From: Ancylostoma caninum
Lineage: Eukaryota > Nematoda > Chromadorea > Rhabditida > Ancylostomatidae
Direction: 5' to 3'
DNA: 64,000 nucleotides
NCBI GenBank assembly: GCA_037903475.1
Contig: JBAJFG010000297.1
Location: 1,674,001 to 1,738,000, forward strand
Positions 44,585 to 56,491 of this stretch are shown here, piece by piece. The notes under the pieces are model-generated. The model had not been told where the DNA came from, did no database searches, and was given only the letters and a program-made list of their open reading frames with translations. Position 1 is the first letter of the stretch; each line of letters opens with the position of its first letter. The position numbers and the translations under genes are program-made.

Positions 44585-45704
44585 CGTTCAGGCATGGTGC
44601 GAATTTCGCGCAGCCTGGATCGGGTTGCGCAATGCTTTTATGACTTTAGGCACGTGTATCGTCGAAATCACGTGATGTAAGTGTTTGCCTTCATGGAGCA
44701 ACAGATTTCTGACACGATTGTGATGCATTTGCTTGTGATGCATATTTCATGCACATTCCGTTTTAACCATTGTTTTCCCATGCATCCAATGATTTGATCC
44801 ATACCATGTTCCTTGAGAATTCTTTCTTTTTTCGGATAAATCCACCAGATACCACGTTTTCCTGATCCCTCAATTAACGCACAGACTTTTCTTTGCAATG
44901 TGTATATCTCATAAAAGCTTGTACTGTTTTCCATTTTATGGTGTTAGCTTCAGACATCTCACTTTTCGATTGGATCGAACGGGGATGTGTTTTCGCTAGG
45001 CTCTGAAGATAGGAACGCTCTCGTTTTGGATATGACTGTCAAGGTACCGGTACTGGACGAGCTTCTGGTGAGTGGCTGATTTGCTCGCTTATGGTAACTA
45101 GTTTTCGATGGATTCTTGTTCCTTGTTGACAACAACGAAAATAAATTCCAGGAGAAGTGCGATGATACAAGCACTGCAAGTTCCTGAAAACAAATTCTTA
45201 CATAGTTGGTGTCGCTATTTCTGTGATATTTCTTTCCTTAATTCGATCAGTTGTTGTTCATATTTTTACAGCATACTTTTATCCCACGGTGCCGACGTTC
45301 TTTTATCTCCTGTACAGCAGTTTTTTTTCTTTTGTGACGCGGTACATCTCATTTACTTCTGAGTTATTGTGATTCTTCCCCGTCTACCCTACATTAACTT
45401 TTGTCATACCCTTTGAAGGATAAGGTGTGTATTTGTTGATCACAGTATGAAACACCGATTGGATTTCCGATTTCATGTCAAAAGCTTGTGATCATATATT
45501 GTGGCCTTCGTTCACGTTTCATAATACGGTATTTTGTAATTGCTCATTGAGAGATTTGTGAGGATTAGTTATAAACTTTTATTCATTTGTGTTCAGAAAT
45601 TCACAGTTACATGTGATAGCATTGCGGCGGTGAAATTCCAAGTTGAAAATTAACGTTACTTGAAACAACAGTAGTAATATTTCTAGTTCCTTACCCATCG
45701 CACC
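44585..45704 (+). pseudogene. Duplicated 3' end of the EVI5 gene (D2 copy)
   Basis: Exons 44,954-45,067 and 45,152-45,187, same 42-nt shortening and same substitutions as the D1 copy. Confidence 0.85.
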
Positions 45705-45727
45705 AGGGCTCCATTTGTGGCTAGCAA

Positions 45728-46257
45728 GCGAGGGCGGCGGGGTGTTTGGGCTCAGCCAGAAAGGGGGCGTGGAGAATGATGTCCTATGAATATACAGCTG
45801 TTACGACACATCTGCTGACATCTATACCGATTCACATAGAAGGATGTGACTGTTGAGCGTTTCGACTACTTTTACTAACTACCAACGATGAATTAAAGCT
45901 ACGGAGCATCCAAAATAAAACTGCCACCTAAAGCGTCCATTCGAGCGAAGAAGGTTCGAAAAAATTTTGGTAAATCAAGGGGAAGTAAAGCGCTCCTGAA
46001 TCGTGACCAAACCAAAAGATTAGGTCTTCAATTTGATAAAAATGACGTCATTTGACGAAATGGATACCATTCCGCGATCGGCACAGCAACTAGCTTTCTA
46101 TGGGAAATTTTTTGAGGAATTAAGAATTACAGTTTAAGAATTTCACCCCCTTGCGTGAACCTTCCTGGCTGTCGCTTAGCGGAGCGCTGCATGCGTACCT
46201 GGGGGACACCGTCAGCCACGCCCCTTTTCTGGCTGAGCCCAAACGCGCGCCCTCCGC
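45728..46257. mobile_element. D2 copy of the short fold-back element
   Basis: Same inverted GC-rich arms as 30,488-31,017. Confidence 0.65.
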
Positions 46258-46642
46258 AGGGGCTCAGACACTCGTGCCGGCCGAGCGGCCGCCGGAAAAC
46301 CGGCCCAGCCGGTTTCAGGTCCGCCGCTCGGCCGGAAATCGCCCGCCGCCCGGCCGGAGGGATTCAAATCACGTTGGATCTGCTCGGTCTACAGAGATTC
46401 GGTATTCGTTCCTAGCATCTTCCAGGACTCAATCATGCTTCATAATGGGTTCACCTGGTCCGTCAAGCAATTCTATTGGTTTGCAGGTGTTAGCTGGGGT
46501 TTCATTTGGAAAAGAAACCCGTACAAGAAACCCTATATGGATAGTACCTGAAGAAGAAGAGGAACAACCTAAACAAAATGGAAATAACCACTCTTACAAT
46601 CTCAACTATTGTTTGTTCTATTTCACTTCCTTTTTCCTACTA

Positions 46643-46710
46643 AGAGGGTTCGAACTCACCTCACCACTGCTCTTCATTGATTGATAGTCCAATGCGCAAC
46701 CCTCTCTGAT
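46643..46710 (-). other. D2 copy of the tRNA-like relic
   Basis: Same A-box-like and B-box-like words as at 31,403-31,470. Confidence 0.3.
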
Positions 46711-47776
46711 GCGGACGGACTTCATCAGTCTGATAATGCCTCCATTTCTTACCAGCCCATTACTTTACAAGTATGTTGGGCTACATGCAAGCGTAGTATA
46801 CCTGATCTGACGTTCACCTTGTGGAGAGGATGTGACCAGTTCACCACGGACATGTAAAGGTTCACTCTCGATTGAAACGAGTCTTTGAGTCTTCATTCGC
46901 TTGCTAAGCCGTGCTGATATAACAACTTCGCGGTATGTCAGTTTAAGACTTGTGGATATCTGCACCCAATTTAGATGTTGTTGATACTCTTGGACCAGTG
47001 GTGGGGCGAGCTATGCACTTACTTCCAATATGATGAAATACGTGCCTATACTGCGAATTCATTACAGTATGGAACTGTTCGTTACAGGGAACGTCAGTCA
47101 CGATTGCACCTCTACGTGGCCTGGAGCGTGGCACCACCGCCTGGATGTTGTGGATGTCGGGTGCTGCCTCGACAGCCCAAGCCGCGGGAGATGCAATCAT
47201 AATTGACGCTCCTTGTACTGCATTCAATTTCTCGGGTGATAACGGAGAAAAACCGTGGGATGGCGTATGGTCTACGATCGGAACAAGCACTGGGCGTTAC
47301 TTCGTGCAAAGCCTTCATACTACTAGGCATCGGTTCACGCCCACAACTCCTCCCCCCCCCCCCGCTGCCTCTCCCCACATTTACTTATCCATTCTATGAT
47401 GTTTACCTGCGCCTATGAACCGTTATACCCTCTACACATAGAGAAGCGGACCCCTTTGCGTGACGTAGCTCCACACTGCTGTACCAGGACGCTCCGCAAG
47501 CATCACTAAACCCGTCGTAGCACGGTGTGGTTTACACCCCTTGGTATCACTGTACGTTACAACCTTTGGTAGACCTTTCTCGCAACTACTGCAACCCTAA
47601 AACACAGAATTCACTCGCCCGCCGCTCAGCCAGTTGCTTGAAATTGCGCGCCGCTCAGCCGGTAACTCGGCCGGCATTTAAATTTAGGGGCGCCGTTCAG
47701 CCGGTTTTCGAATTTCGCCCCGCCGCTCGGCCGGTGTGAGTGCCTGAGGGAGTACGTTGGGCGATATCCCTGGGTG

Positions 47777-48273
47777 CGAGCGTCCAATTAACAGCGAGAA
47801 ACTAGAGATATGCTCCAGGGATCATTAGCGTCTTCACACCTCGCTCGCACCTTTAACGCGGTTGTCGCTCGCAGCCGAGCTGGCCGCATTCTCCAGGAAC
47901 GCAGACAGCAACGCTCAGCAGACCTTTTCAGGAGCCCGTGGAGAGTCGAGGCTTGGCAGAATTCCAGTAGAATGTATAAGATGATGAGTCTCATACATTA
48001 CGAAGCATTTAAAATTGAATGAAGATGTAATTTCAGTTTTGGAGAAAAACGATGGTTTCGAAGAACAAAGCATTCATTCGGGAGTTATTCGACAAACTGA
48101 CTACGAAATTTCCTTGTCTATTTTTAGCGTCTATTTTGTGTCATAACGCCACTTTAGTGATGTTCCAACAAATATGCGGTAGATACTGAACTTTTCTGAA
48201 TCTTCTCAAAATTTGCAAGCAGGAGCTATTGTTCGTTCTGATGACGAATCGAATATATGTTTTGTATCATGAC
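47777..48273. repeat. D2 copy of the dispersed repeat with the empty TA site
   Basis: Identical to 32,537-33,033 in the empty-site region. Confidence 0.8.
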
Positions 48274-49129
48274 TACCTGCCGTACGAAGCTTCGCTCGTT
48301 TATTCTACTACCTCGGCTATCATACACTGCTGAGGCAAATTGCTGTTGGCGATAAATTCAAGGTGAAGCATGTAACAAGCTCACATAGTGCTTGAAGTCA
48401 ACTTATGTAGCGTGTATAGAATGGGGGTGGAGCTGAAATTCTTAAAAGTTCACAATTCTCTGTTTGAACTTCATCTTCTCAACCATCTACTCAAAATAGT
48501 TACCGCACACTCACTTCTGTTCACTCTTCATGGGCGATTTCTTGCATTATTACGTAGGAATTTATTCCCAGATTGCCTATAGTTAGTGTTTATCAATTTT
48601 TCGTCCAACTCAGCAACATTTCAAGCGGGTGACGGTCAAGAGGTGCGCTCGAGAATTCCTCGCACATCGCTCGCACCTATAATTGCGGGTGTCGTGTAGG
48701 AGCTGCCCATATCGGCATCAGATGTTACCAGCTAATGTAGGGTGTCTCACGAACCGAGCTTTGCCTCCAGAAACGTCGGCTCCGTAATGATGTTTCCAAT
48801 GTAACGCCTCTAATGTATGTTTATCTTTTTGTTGACTTATTTACAACGTTTCACATTGAAATCTGACAAGCAGAATTTTTCCCGTCCAGTAAACGCATAA
48901 GTTTCCTAGTGGGATATGAGTCGCATAAGTTTCCTAGTGGGATATAAGTTTCATGAGAGGGATATGGACCCCAGTGTTCGCAATGGCCATTTGAGACTGC
49001 ACTACAAATTCGATGTAGCAACTGTAGCGTCAATTGTTAATTCTTCTGGAGTTCGCTGTTTTTTTTTGTTGAAAAAGAAATAGCATCTGGGAAAGTAATA
49101 TACGTATGACCTGTAGTAATATTTTCACA

Positions 49130-50870
49130 CTTTTCTACACTTCTATATAGTTATTCATATTGTTTCACATTTAGACCTGACCAAAGGAAATTTTCCCGCT
49201 TCAATAACCACCTAATTTGCGGCGAGAACAGTCATCACTGATGAGTGCTATAGAAAGGGATGATGGGCTGAAGATGAGCCGTTCTAGCATCTGTTGTTAC
49301 CTTGTATTTCCTGTGCATTTTGTTGTTCTAGATGATTTTGCTGTGATATAAACTGAACCTAGTCAAACTCTCGGTTCTACGAAAGAGATGCATATCGATA
49401 GAATGACTGTAGGACAGTTTCGTTGATGGGTTTTGTCGCTGTTGGCTACAGACTGACTGCGCTTAGATGGTAACAGTAGTCAGTAAAACGCACAAAGAGC
49501 TCTGCTTAGTACGTAGACTTAAAGGCAGTGTCCATGCAAAATTATCGAGTATTGGGTTTCCGAGGTTTCTAGGCCAGCTTGGCTCACTCATACCAGGTAT
49601 AAACTTGAAAGATCTGAAAATGCTCGGAAAAACCATCCTGCGAGCGCCTTTCGGTAAGTTTCGGTATGAACAACCATCTCCCGACACAATGTGATCGCCG
49701 AACACTCCATCAAATATAGACCCGTAACCTGTAGATCCAGGATCATTTAGAATGAAGAACTGGAGTGTTGAGCAGCAGTACCTGAATGTTTACAACACAT
49801 ACGCAAACTGTGAGACTCATGCACGGAGATGGACCAATCACAGTAGAGAAACGCTGCCACAATCAGTCCGACATTTTCCAACAATGCCCCACGTTACGCC
49901 AACTCCACGCGCAAAATGGCAGATGCCGGGTGGGCGGGCTGGGACCCGGAGGTGTGTTTGGATAGTGGGTCTAAGGCGAATATTTCCCTTATTTCTGCGA
50001 CTTTTTCGCTGAGACTTCGGCAATTTTCTATGGAGCCGACCCGCCACCGTTACCTAATGAGCACTCAAGCCCAAAGGTTTTGCCTAGACATTGCGCCTAA
50101 TGCAACAGTACAATTGCATCACTGGAAAGACGTCCCCTCTTAGTCCGAGATTGAATCAATACCGTTTAAACACGTATGAAACATGCTTGCCTTTGTTCCA
50201 TCTGTTCTTGACAGGATAAAGGGGTAGCGACATAGTCTCTGTATTCGATCACTTCTAAAACTGGGTATTGTTCAGATGGATTGTAAGTTTTACCTTAAGA
50301 GTTTGGAGCGTTAGGTCAAGATTAAGTTCCTCTACAGCTGTCATCTATTTCGAATATTATGCTTATAAGATGTGCCGAGCGCAGGTGCACAACCACTTCT
50401 TTTTACTCGGCACATACATAATTGTACCCTCAGCTAACCAGTTCAGCTTGGAAATTGGAACTTGCAGAAGTTTTGCAGAAATTGACAGTGCCTGCTATGG
50501 CAGGCGAAATTCTTGCAATGCAAGGCAAGCATATTTCCTTCAGAACTAGAAATAGAAGAGTAGAAGCAAGATAAAATTCACCGAAATTCACTCTCTCCCC
50601 CACCCCCCCCCCCCCTCCCCTCACCTTCTTTTACTATGTCGGCGATTTGCTGGTCTTCACTGTTTGTGACTTATGCCATTGTTCATGTTTTCCACATCGT
50701 CTTGTAATATCGCTCAGGCGTCTCATGCCACACAATCGCTTGATCGGCATTGATTTTCGTGCTTATTGATTGGGTAGTGACGCATGTGACGAACAATCAC
50801 AATTAATAAGTATGAGAATTGATGAGGCCAAGTGACGTCACCACGAGGCATTATGCTCCCCTTCAATCAT
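49130..50870 (+). repeat. Dispersed ~1.7-kb repeat, copy 1
   Basis: Diverged copies occur at about 59,780-61,165 (same strand) and, for its first part, 58,370-58,650 (opposite strand). Shared words include TTTTCCCGCTT, CACAAAGAGCTCTGC, TTGACAGGATAAA, ATTGATTTTCGTGCTT and GGCATTATGCTCCCC-like ends. Non-coding; the family is not recognised. Confidence 0.65.
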
Positions 50871-51109
50871 AGCAGGCTCAGGTAGTGCGGGAATCAGCGC
50901 AGTAGAAACACTCGCAGTCACATTTTGTCACAATCAAAGCCGCTTTGAACTAGTGGCGCATGGAAATTCTGGAGCACTTTTTTTAAATCGACTGAAAACT
51001 TGGGCCTGACTTGCATTTTGCTTCAACATATTTCAAATTCGACCAAACATCCTGTTTTCATATTTGAAGTACAAATAGCAGGAGAATGGAGAATGCATCT
51101 GTTTTCAAA

Positions 51110-51690
51110 TCCCAAGTCAGAGAATAAACATATAAAAATATATGAGATTATTGAGGATACCAGAGACAAGGGAATCCTGCAGGAAGCAATTAATCGAGTT
51201 AAGGAGTGGTCTGCATATTGGGGCCTCCCCTAGCTCCAGAAAAAACTAAAGTCATATCATTAGGAGCCAGAAAAATCGAAGCCTCCTATTTTTTTGGACG
51301 GCCATCCGCTCTCGAAAGCTTCAGAAGTAAGAGATCTAGGTTTCACATTTTCTGACAAGCTTCAACTCACGACTCACTATCGAAATCTTATCTCTAAGGC
51401 GATGTTTCGCACTTACAATCTGTTCAAGGCATTGCGAACGAATAATCCTGCAGTTCTTTTAAAGGCTTACAACATGTATGTGCGCCCCATTGTCGAGTGT
51501 GGGACAACTGTCATATCTCCATATAAGAAGAAAGACATAATGGCATTAGAGAGCATACAGAATAATTTCACGCGCAAGCTTTTTATGCGAACTACTGGCC
51601 TATCTTATTCCGAAATTCCTGGTGGAGAACAGAGACGTGTACAAATTTCATTGCCTAGCCTTGCTAGCAGAAGGAAGAAATTCGATCTTG
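51110..51690 (+). pseudogene. CR1-like LINE fragment (palindrome 2, left)
   Basis: Encodes IYEIIEDTRDKGILQEAINR, VKEWSAYWGLPLAPEKTKV (after one frameshift), then EVRDLGFTFSDKL, LISKAMFRTYNLFKAL, AYNMYVRPIVECG, ISPYKKKDIMALESIQNNFT. These are the palm/thumb and connection regions of a CR1/Jockey-type reverse transcriptase; the FADD box is missing, so it is 5'-truncated. At about 51,690 it changes abruptly to sequence resembling the opposite strand of the LINE tail at 35.67 kb. Confidence 0.82.
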
Positions 51691-51866
51691 TCATCTCAGA
51701 CTATTCCAGGGGCAAGGATCTGGCAAGCAGAGTTCCGAACGAGCGGGGGGCGACGCAAGAAAAGAGCGAAGCTCCGTTCTCGCCCATATCGCTCGCACGT
51801 TTGGGCCGGAACGCCCTGGTATTGGCTCTCTCTAGGCCCTCAAATTCTGCTTCTTTAGACTGTTCT

Positions 51867-51953
51867 CAGGCGTCATTCGTCACTGCTACTAATCAGTTGA
51901 CTGTTCTGTTTCAGTGCAGTCAACTGGTTAGCACCATTGACGAATGACACCTG
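51867..51953. repeat. Long imperfect hairpin
   Basis: CAGGCGTCATTCGTCA...CAGTTGACTG is followed, after 12 nt, by CAGTCAACTG...TGACGAATGACACCTG. The stem is ~38 bp with a few mismatches. It lies just after the LINE fragment. Mirror at 53,668-53,754. Confidence 0.8.
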
Positions 51954-52105
51954 AAACAATTAAACGATGATATGACCAAATATATTTATTAAAATCTGCT
52001 TCAATACAGTAGAAAAGCACTTCATTGGAAACTTATGGCCACATGACTACACATCTAACTAAAAATAAGTGCATAATTGGGAAAGAAAAAAAATAGTACC
52101 TAACC

Positions 52106-52303
52106 ATGAACTTTAAGTTGGAAAGCACGATATTGCTTAAACAATATGAGGGAAGATGGGCTGCACATGCAGCTAAAAAGGTAGATGATCCAAGGGTGAA
52201 TATTCTAATGAGAACAGCAGGCAGTGCCAGACTGGAGATGGAAACAGTTAATGAAGCTCGTAGTGAAGGAAAGCTCGACTGGAAACCGTACTTCATATTT
52301 TAA
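52106..52303 (+). CDS. 65-residue ORF, possible upstream part of the 52.4-kb gene
   Basis: ATG at 52,106 opens a charged, coding-like frame: MNFKLESTILLKQYEGRWAA, then KKVDDPRVNILMRTAGSARL and KLDWKPYFIF before TAA. No family recognised, and no clean splice to the next exon was found. Confidence 0.3.
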   Translation: MNFKLESTILLKQYEGRWAAHAAKKVDDPRVNILMRTAGSARLEMETVNEARSEGKLDWKPYFIF

Positions 52304-52396
52304 AGAACCCAAGAATTGCTTTGAAGCGAGAGATGAGGTAAGGCATTCAGATGTCAGAGCAAAATGAGGCAAGGTAGTCACACTACTTAAAGATGT

Positions 52397-52631
52397 GTGA
52401 GTTTGAAATCGTCATCGTCAAAAACGCTTTTCCGTATTGAAGATAATGTCTGCACTAGTGTGCGGTTAGATCCAGGAAGAAAAAAGCTGGCAGTAAGTAG
52501 CAAAAAAGATCTCCTCATAACGGACGTTTCACTGACTTCCGCTTCTTTTGTAGAAGAAAAAACAAGCGGATGTAGGCAAAATTTTGTTCTTTCTGGAAAA
52601 ACTGAGCGATCACATATCAAATTTTTTATGA
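52397..52631 (+). CDS. Two-exon gene end, unknown product
   Basis: The frame reads SKTLFRIEDNVCTSVRLDPG then RKKLA to a donor at 52,493 (gtaagt). A 61-nt intron ends cttcttttgtag (52,553). The next exon, 52,554-52,631, continues in phase with KKKQADVGKILFFLEKLSDH then ISNFL and TGA. The tidy intron and phase match support a real exon pair; upstream exons are unclear (52,106 ORF or beyond). No domain recognised. The gene stops 53 bp before the palindrome arm ends. Confidence 0.45.
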
Positions 52632-52684
52632 GTCTCTGTCCTCGAAATGGCCAAAACATTCGCTAACTGAAGTTTTAGTCCAAA

Positions 52685-52936
52685 ACGTCTGCGAAACATT
52701 TGTCATGACCAAAAAAGTGCTGTTCAGAATGAGAAAAAGAAAAAGGGCATAACTCTTCCAAACAATTCTATCATGGGAAGGAAAATGAGACAAGGAGATG
52801 AACAATATCGAAAGTGAGGAAAGTGCCAGGTACCGGTGGTGAAGTCAGTTATCCTCGAAGACGATGTCGTAGCTTGCGTCGTAGTCTTCACCCACAGAAG
52901 CGACACGTTCGTGTTCTTCTTGACAATATCGATCGA
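52685..52936. other. Palindrome 2 loop (252 bp)
   Basis: Single-copy sequence between arms. It contains a basic open stretch (PRRRCRSLRRSLHPQKRH) whose frame runs on into the right arm; I do not regard it as a gene. Confidence 0.9.
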
Positions 52937-52989
52937 TTTGGACTAAAACTTCAGTTAGCGAATGTTTTGGCCATTTCGAGGACAGAGAC

Positions 52990-53224
52990 TCATAAAAAAT
53001 TTGATATGTGATCGCTCAGTTTTTCCAGAAAGAACAAAATTTTGCCTACATCCGCTTGTTTTTTCTTCTACAAAAGAAGCGGAAGTCAGTGAAACGTCCG
53101 TTATGAGGAGATCTTTTTTGCTACTTACTGCCAGCTTTTTTCTTCCTGGATCTAACCGCACACTAGTGCAGACATTATCTTCAATACGGAAAAGCGTTTT
53201 TGACGATGACGATTTCAAACTCAC
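52990..53224 (-). CDS. Mirror copy of the two-exon gene end
   Basis: Exons 53,129-53,224 and 52,990-53,067 on the minus strand with the same intron. Confidence 0.45.
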
Positions 53225-53317
53225 ACATCTTTAAGTAGTGTGACTACCTTGCCTCATTTTGCTCTGACATCTGAATGCCTTACCTCATCTCTCGCTTCAA
53301 AGCAATTCTTGGGTTCT

Positions 53318-53515
53318 TTAAAATATGAAGTACGGTTTCCAGTCGAGCTTTCCTTCACTACGAGCTTCATTAACTGTTTCCATCTCCAGTCTGGCACTGC
53401 CTGCTGTTCTCATTAGAATATTCACCCTTGGATCATCTACCTTTTTAGCTGCATGTGCAGCCCATCTTCCCTCATATTGTTTAAGCAATATCGTGCTTTC
53501 CAACTTAAAGTTCAT
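53318..53515 (-). CDS. Mirror copy of the 65-residue ORF
   Basis: Same ORF as 52,106-52,303 on the opposite strand. Confidence 0.3.
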   Translation of the reverse strand: MNFKLESTILLKQYEGRWAAHAAKKVDDPRVNILMRTAGSARLEMETVNEARSEGKLDWKPYFIF

Positions 53516-53667
53516 GGTTAGGTACTATTTTTTTTCTTTCCCAATTATGCACTTATTTTTAGTTAGATGTGTAGTCATGTGGCCATAAGTTTCCAATGAA
53601 GTGCTTTTCTACTGTATTGAAGCAGATTTTAATAAATATATTTGGTCATATCATCGTTTAATTGTTT

Positions 53668-53754
53668 CAGGTGTCATTCGTCAATGGTGCTAACCAGTTG
53701 ACTGCACTGAAACAGAACAGTCAACTGATTAGTAGCAGTGACGAATGACGCCTG
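53668..53754. repeat. Mirror copy of the long hairpin
   Basis: Reverse complement of 51,867-51,953. Confidence 0.8.
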
Positions 53755-53930
53755 AGAACAGTCTAAAGAAGCAGAATTTGAGGGCCTAGAGAGAGCCAAT
53801 ACCAGGGCGTTCCGGCCCAAACGTGCGAGCGATATGGGCGAGAACGGAGCTTCGCTCTTTTCTTGCGTCGCCCCCCGCTCGTTCGGAACTCTGCTTGCCA
53901 GATCCTTGCCCCTGGAATAGTCTGAGATGA

Positions 53931-54511
53931 CAAGATCGAATTTCTTCCTTCTGCTAGCAAGGCTAGGCAATGAAATTTGTACACGTCTCTGTTCTCCACC
54001 AGGAATTTCGGAATAAGATAGGCCAGTAGTTCGCATAAAAAGCTTGCGCGTGAAATTATTCTGTATGCTCTCTAATGCCATTATGTCTTTCTTCTTATAT
54101 GGAGATATGACAGTTGTCCCACACTCGACAATGGGGCGCACATACATGTTGTAAGCCTTTAAAAGAACTGCAGGATTATTCGTTCGCAATGCCTTGAACA
54201 GATTGTAAGTGCGAAACATCGCCTTAGAGATAAGATTTCGATAGTGAGTCGTGAGTTGAAGCTTGTCAGAAAATGTGAAACCTAGATCTCTTACTTCTGA
54301 AGCTTTCGAGAGCGGATGGCCGTCCAAAAAAATAGGAGGCTTCGATTTTTCTGGCTCCTAATGATATGACTTTAGTTTTTTCTGGAGCTAGGGGAGGCCC
54401 CAATATGCAGACCACTCCTTAACTCGATTAATTGCTTCCTGCAGGATTCCCTTGTCTCTGGTATCCTCAATAATCTCATATATTTTTATATGTTTATTCT
54501 CTGACTTGGGA
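53931..54511 (-). pseudogene. CR1-like LINE fragment (palindrome 2, right)
   Basis: Mirror of 51,110-51,690, with the same frameshift and the same chimeric end. Confidence 0.82.
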
Positions 54512-54750
54512 TTTGAAAACAGATGCATTCTCCATTCTCCTGCTATTTGTACTTCAAATATGAAAACAGGATGTTTGGTCGAATTTGAAATATGTTGAAG
54601 CAAAATGCAAGTCAGGCCCAAGTTTTCAGTCGATTTAAAAAAAGTGCTCCAGAATTTCCATGCGCCACTAGTTCAAAGCGGCTTTGATTGTGACAAAATG
54701 TGACTGCGAGTGTTTCTACTGCGCTGATTCCCGCACTACCTGAGCCTGCT

Positions 54751-56491
54751 ATGATTGAAGGGGAGCATAATGCCTCGTGGTGACGTCACTTGGCCTCATC
54801 AATTCTCATACTTATTAATTGTGATTGTTCGTCACATGCGTCACTACCCAATCAATAAGCACGAAAATCAATGCCGATCAAGCGATTGTGTGGCATGAGA
54901 CGCCTGAGCGATATTACAAGACGATGTGGAAAACATGAACAATGGCATAAGTCACAAACAGTGAAGACCAGCAAATCGCCGACATAGTAAAAGAAGGTGA
55001 GGGGAGGGGGGGGGGGGGGGGGGGAGAGAGTGAATTTCGGTGAATTTTATCTTGCTTCTACTCTTCTATTTCTAGTTCTGAAGGAAATATGCTTGCCTTG
55101 CATTGCAAGAATTTCGCCTGCCATAGCAGGCACTGTCAATTTCTGCAAAACTTCTGCAAGTTCCAATTTCCAAGCTGAACTGGTTAGCTGAGGGTACAAT
55201 TATGTATGTGCCGAGTAAAAAGAAGTGGTTGTGCACCTGCGCTCGGCACATCTTATAAGCATAATATTCGAAATAGATGACAGCTGTAGAGGAACTTAAT
55301 CTTGACCTAACGCTCCAAACTCTTAAGGTAAAACTTACAATCCATCTGAACAATACCCAGTTTTAGAAGTGATCGAATACAGAGACTATGTCGCTACCCC
55401 TTTATCCTGTCAAGAACAGATGGAACAAAGGCAAGCATGTTTCATACGTGTTTAAACGGTATTGATTCAATCTCGGACTAAGAGGGGACGTCTTTCCAGT
55501 GATGCAATTGTACTGTTGCATTAGGCGCAATGTCTAGGCAAAACCTTTGGGCTTGAGTGCTCATTAGGTAACGGTGGCGGGTCGGCTCCATAGAAAATTG
55601 CCGAAGTCTCAGCGAAAAAGTCGCAGAAATAAGGGAAATATTCGCCTTAGACCCACTATCCAAACACACCTCCGGGTCCCAGCCCGCCCACCCGGCATCT
55701 GCCATTTTGCGCGTGGAGTTGGCGTAACGTGGGGCATTGTTGGAAAATGTCGGACTGATTGTGGCAGCGTTTCTCTACTGTGATTGGTCCATCTCCGTGC
55801 ATGAGTCTCACAGTTTGCGTATGTGTTGTAAACATTCAGGTACTGCTGCTCAACACTCCAGTTCTTCATTCTAAATGATCCTGGATCTACAGGTTACGGG
55901 TCTATATTTGATGGAGTGTTCGGCGATCACATTGTGTCGGGAGATGGTTGTTCATACCGAAACTTACCGAAAGGCGCTCGCAGGATGGTTTTTCCGAGCA
56001 TTTTCAGATCTTTCAAGTTTATACCTGGTATGAGTGAGCCAAGCTGGCCTAGAAACCTCGGAAACCCAATACTCGATAATTTTGCATGGACACTGCCTTT
56101 AAGTCTACGTACTAAGCAGAGCTCTTTGTGCGTTTTACTGACTACTGTTACCATCTAAGCGCAGTCAGTCTGTAGCCAACAGCGACAAAACCCATCAACG
56201 AAACTGTCCTACAGTCATTCTATCGATATGCATCTCTTTCGTAGAACCGAGAGTTTGACTAGGTTCAGTTTATATCACAGCAAAATCATCTAGAACAACA
56301 AAATGCACAGGAAATACAAGGTAACAACAGATGCTAGAACGGCTCATCTTCAGCCCATCATCCCTTTCTATAGCACTCATCAGTGATGACTGTTCTCGCC
56401 GCAAATTAGGTGGTTATTGAAGCGGGAAAATTTCCTTTGGTCAGGTCTAAATGTGAAACAATATGAATAACTATATAGAAGTGTAGAAAAG
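54751..56491 (-). repeat. Dispersed ~1.7-kb repeat, mirror copy
   Basis: Reverse complement of 49,130-50,870. Confidence 0.65.

Larger units (their letters stand above)
38494..48769 (+). repeat. Direct repeat block D2 (10.28 kb)
   Basis: Copy of D1 shifted by 15,240 bp. Its left neighbour is the unique part of palindrome 1 and its right neighbour is palindrome 2 after a 9-bp spacer (GAAACGTCG). Confidence 0.95.
48779..52684 (+). repeat. Palindrome 2, left arm (3,906 bp)
   Basis: Reverse complement of 52,937-56,842; coordinates of matching bases always sum to 105,621, so no indels. The only mismatch I noticed is an A within a C-run at 50,602 against G (instead of T) at 55,019. Outer end GCTCCGTAATGATGTTTCC. 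Confidence 0.95.

Noticed and set aside
52814..53011. Basic ORF across the palindrome 2 loop
   Set aside because: It lacks an ATG, crosses the loop/arm border, and overlaps the better-supported exon on the opposite strand.
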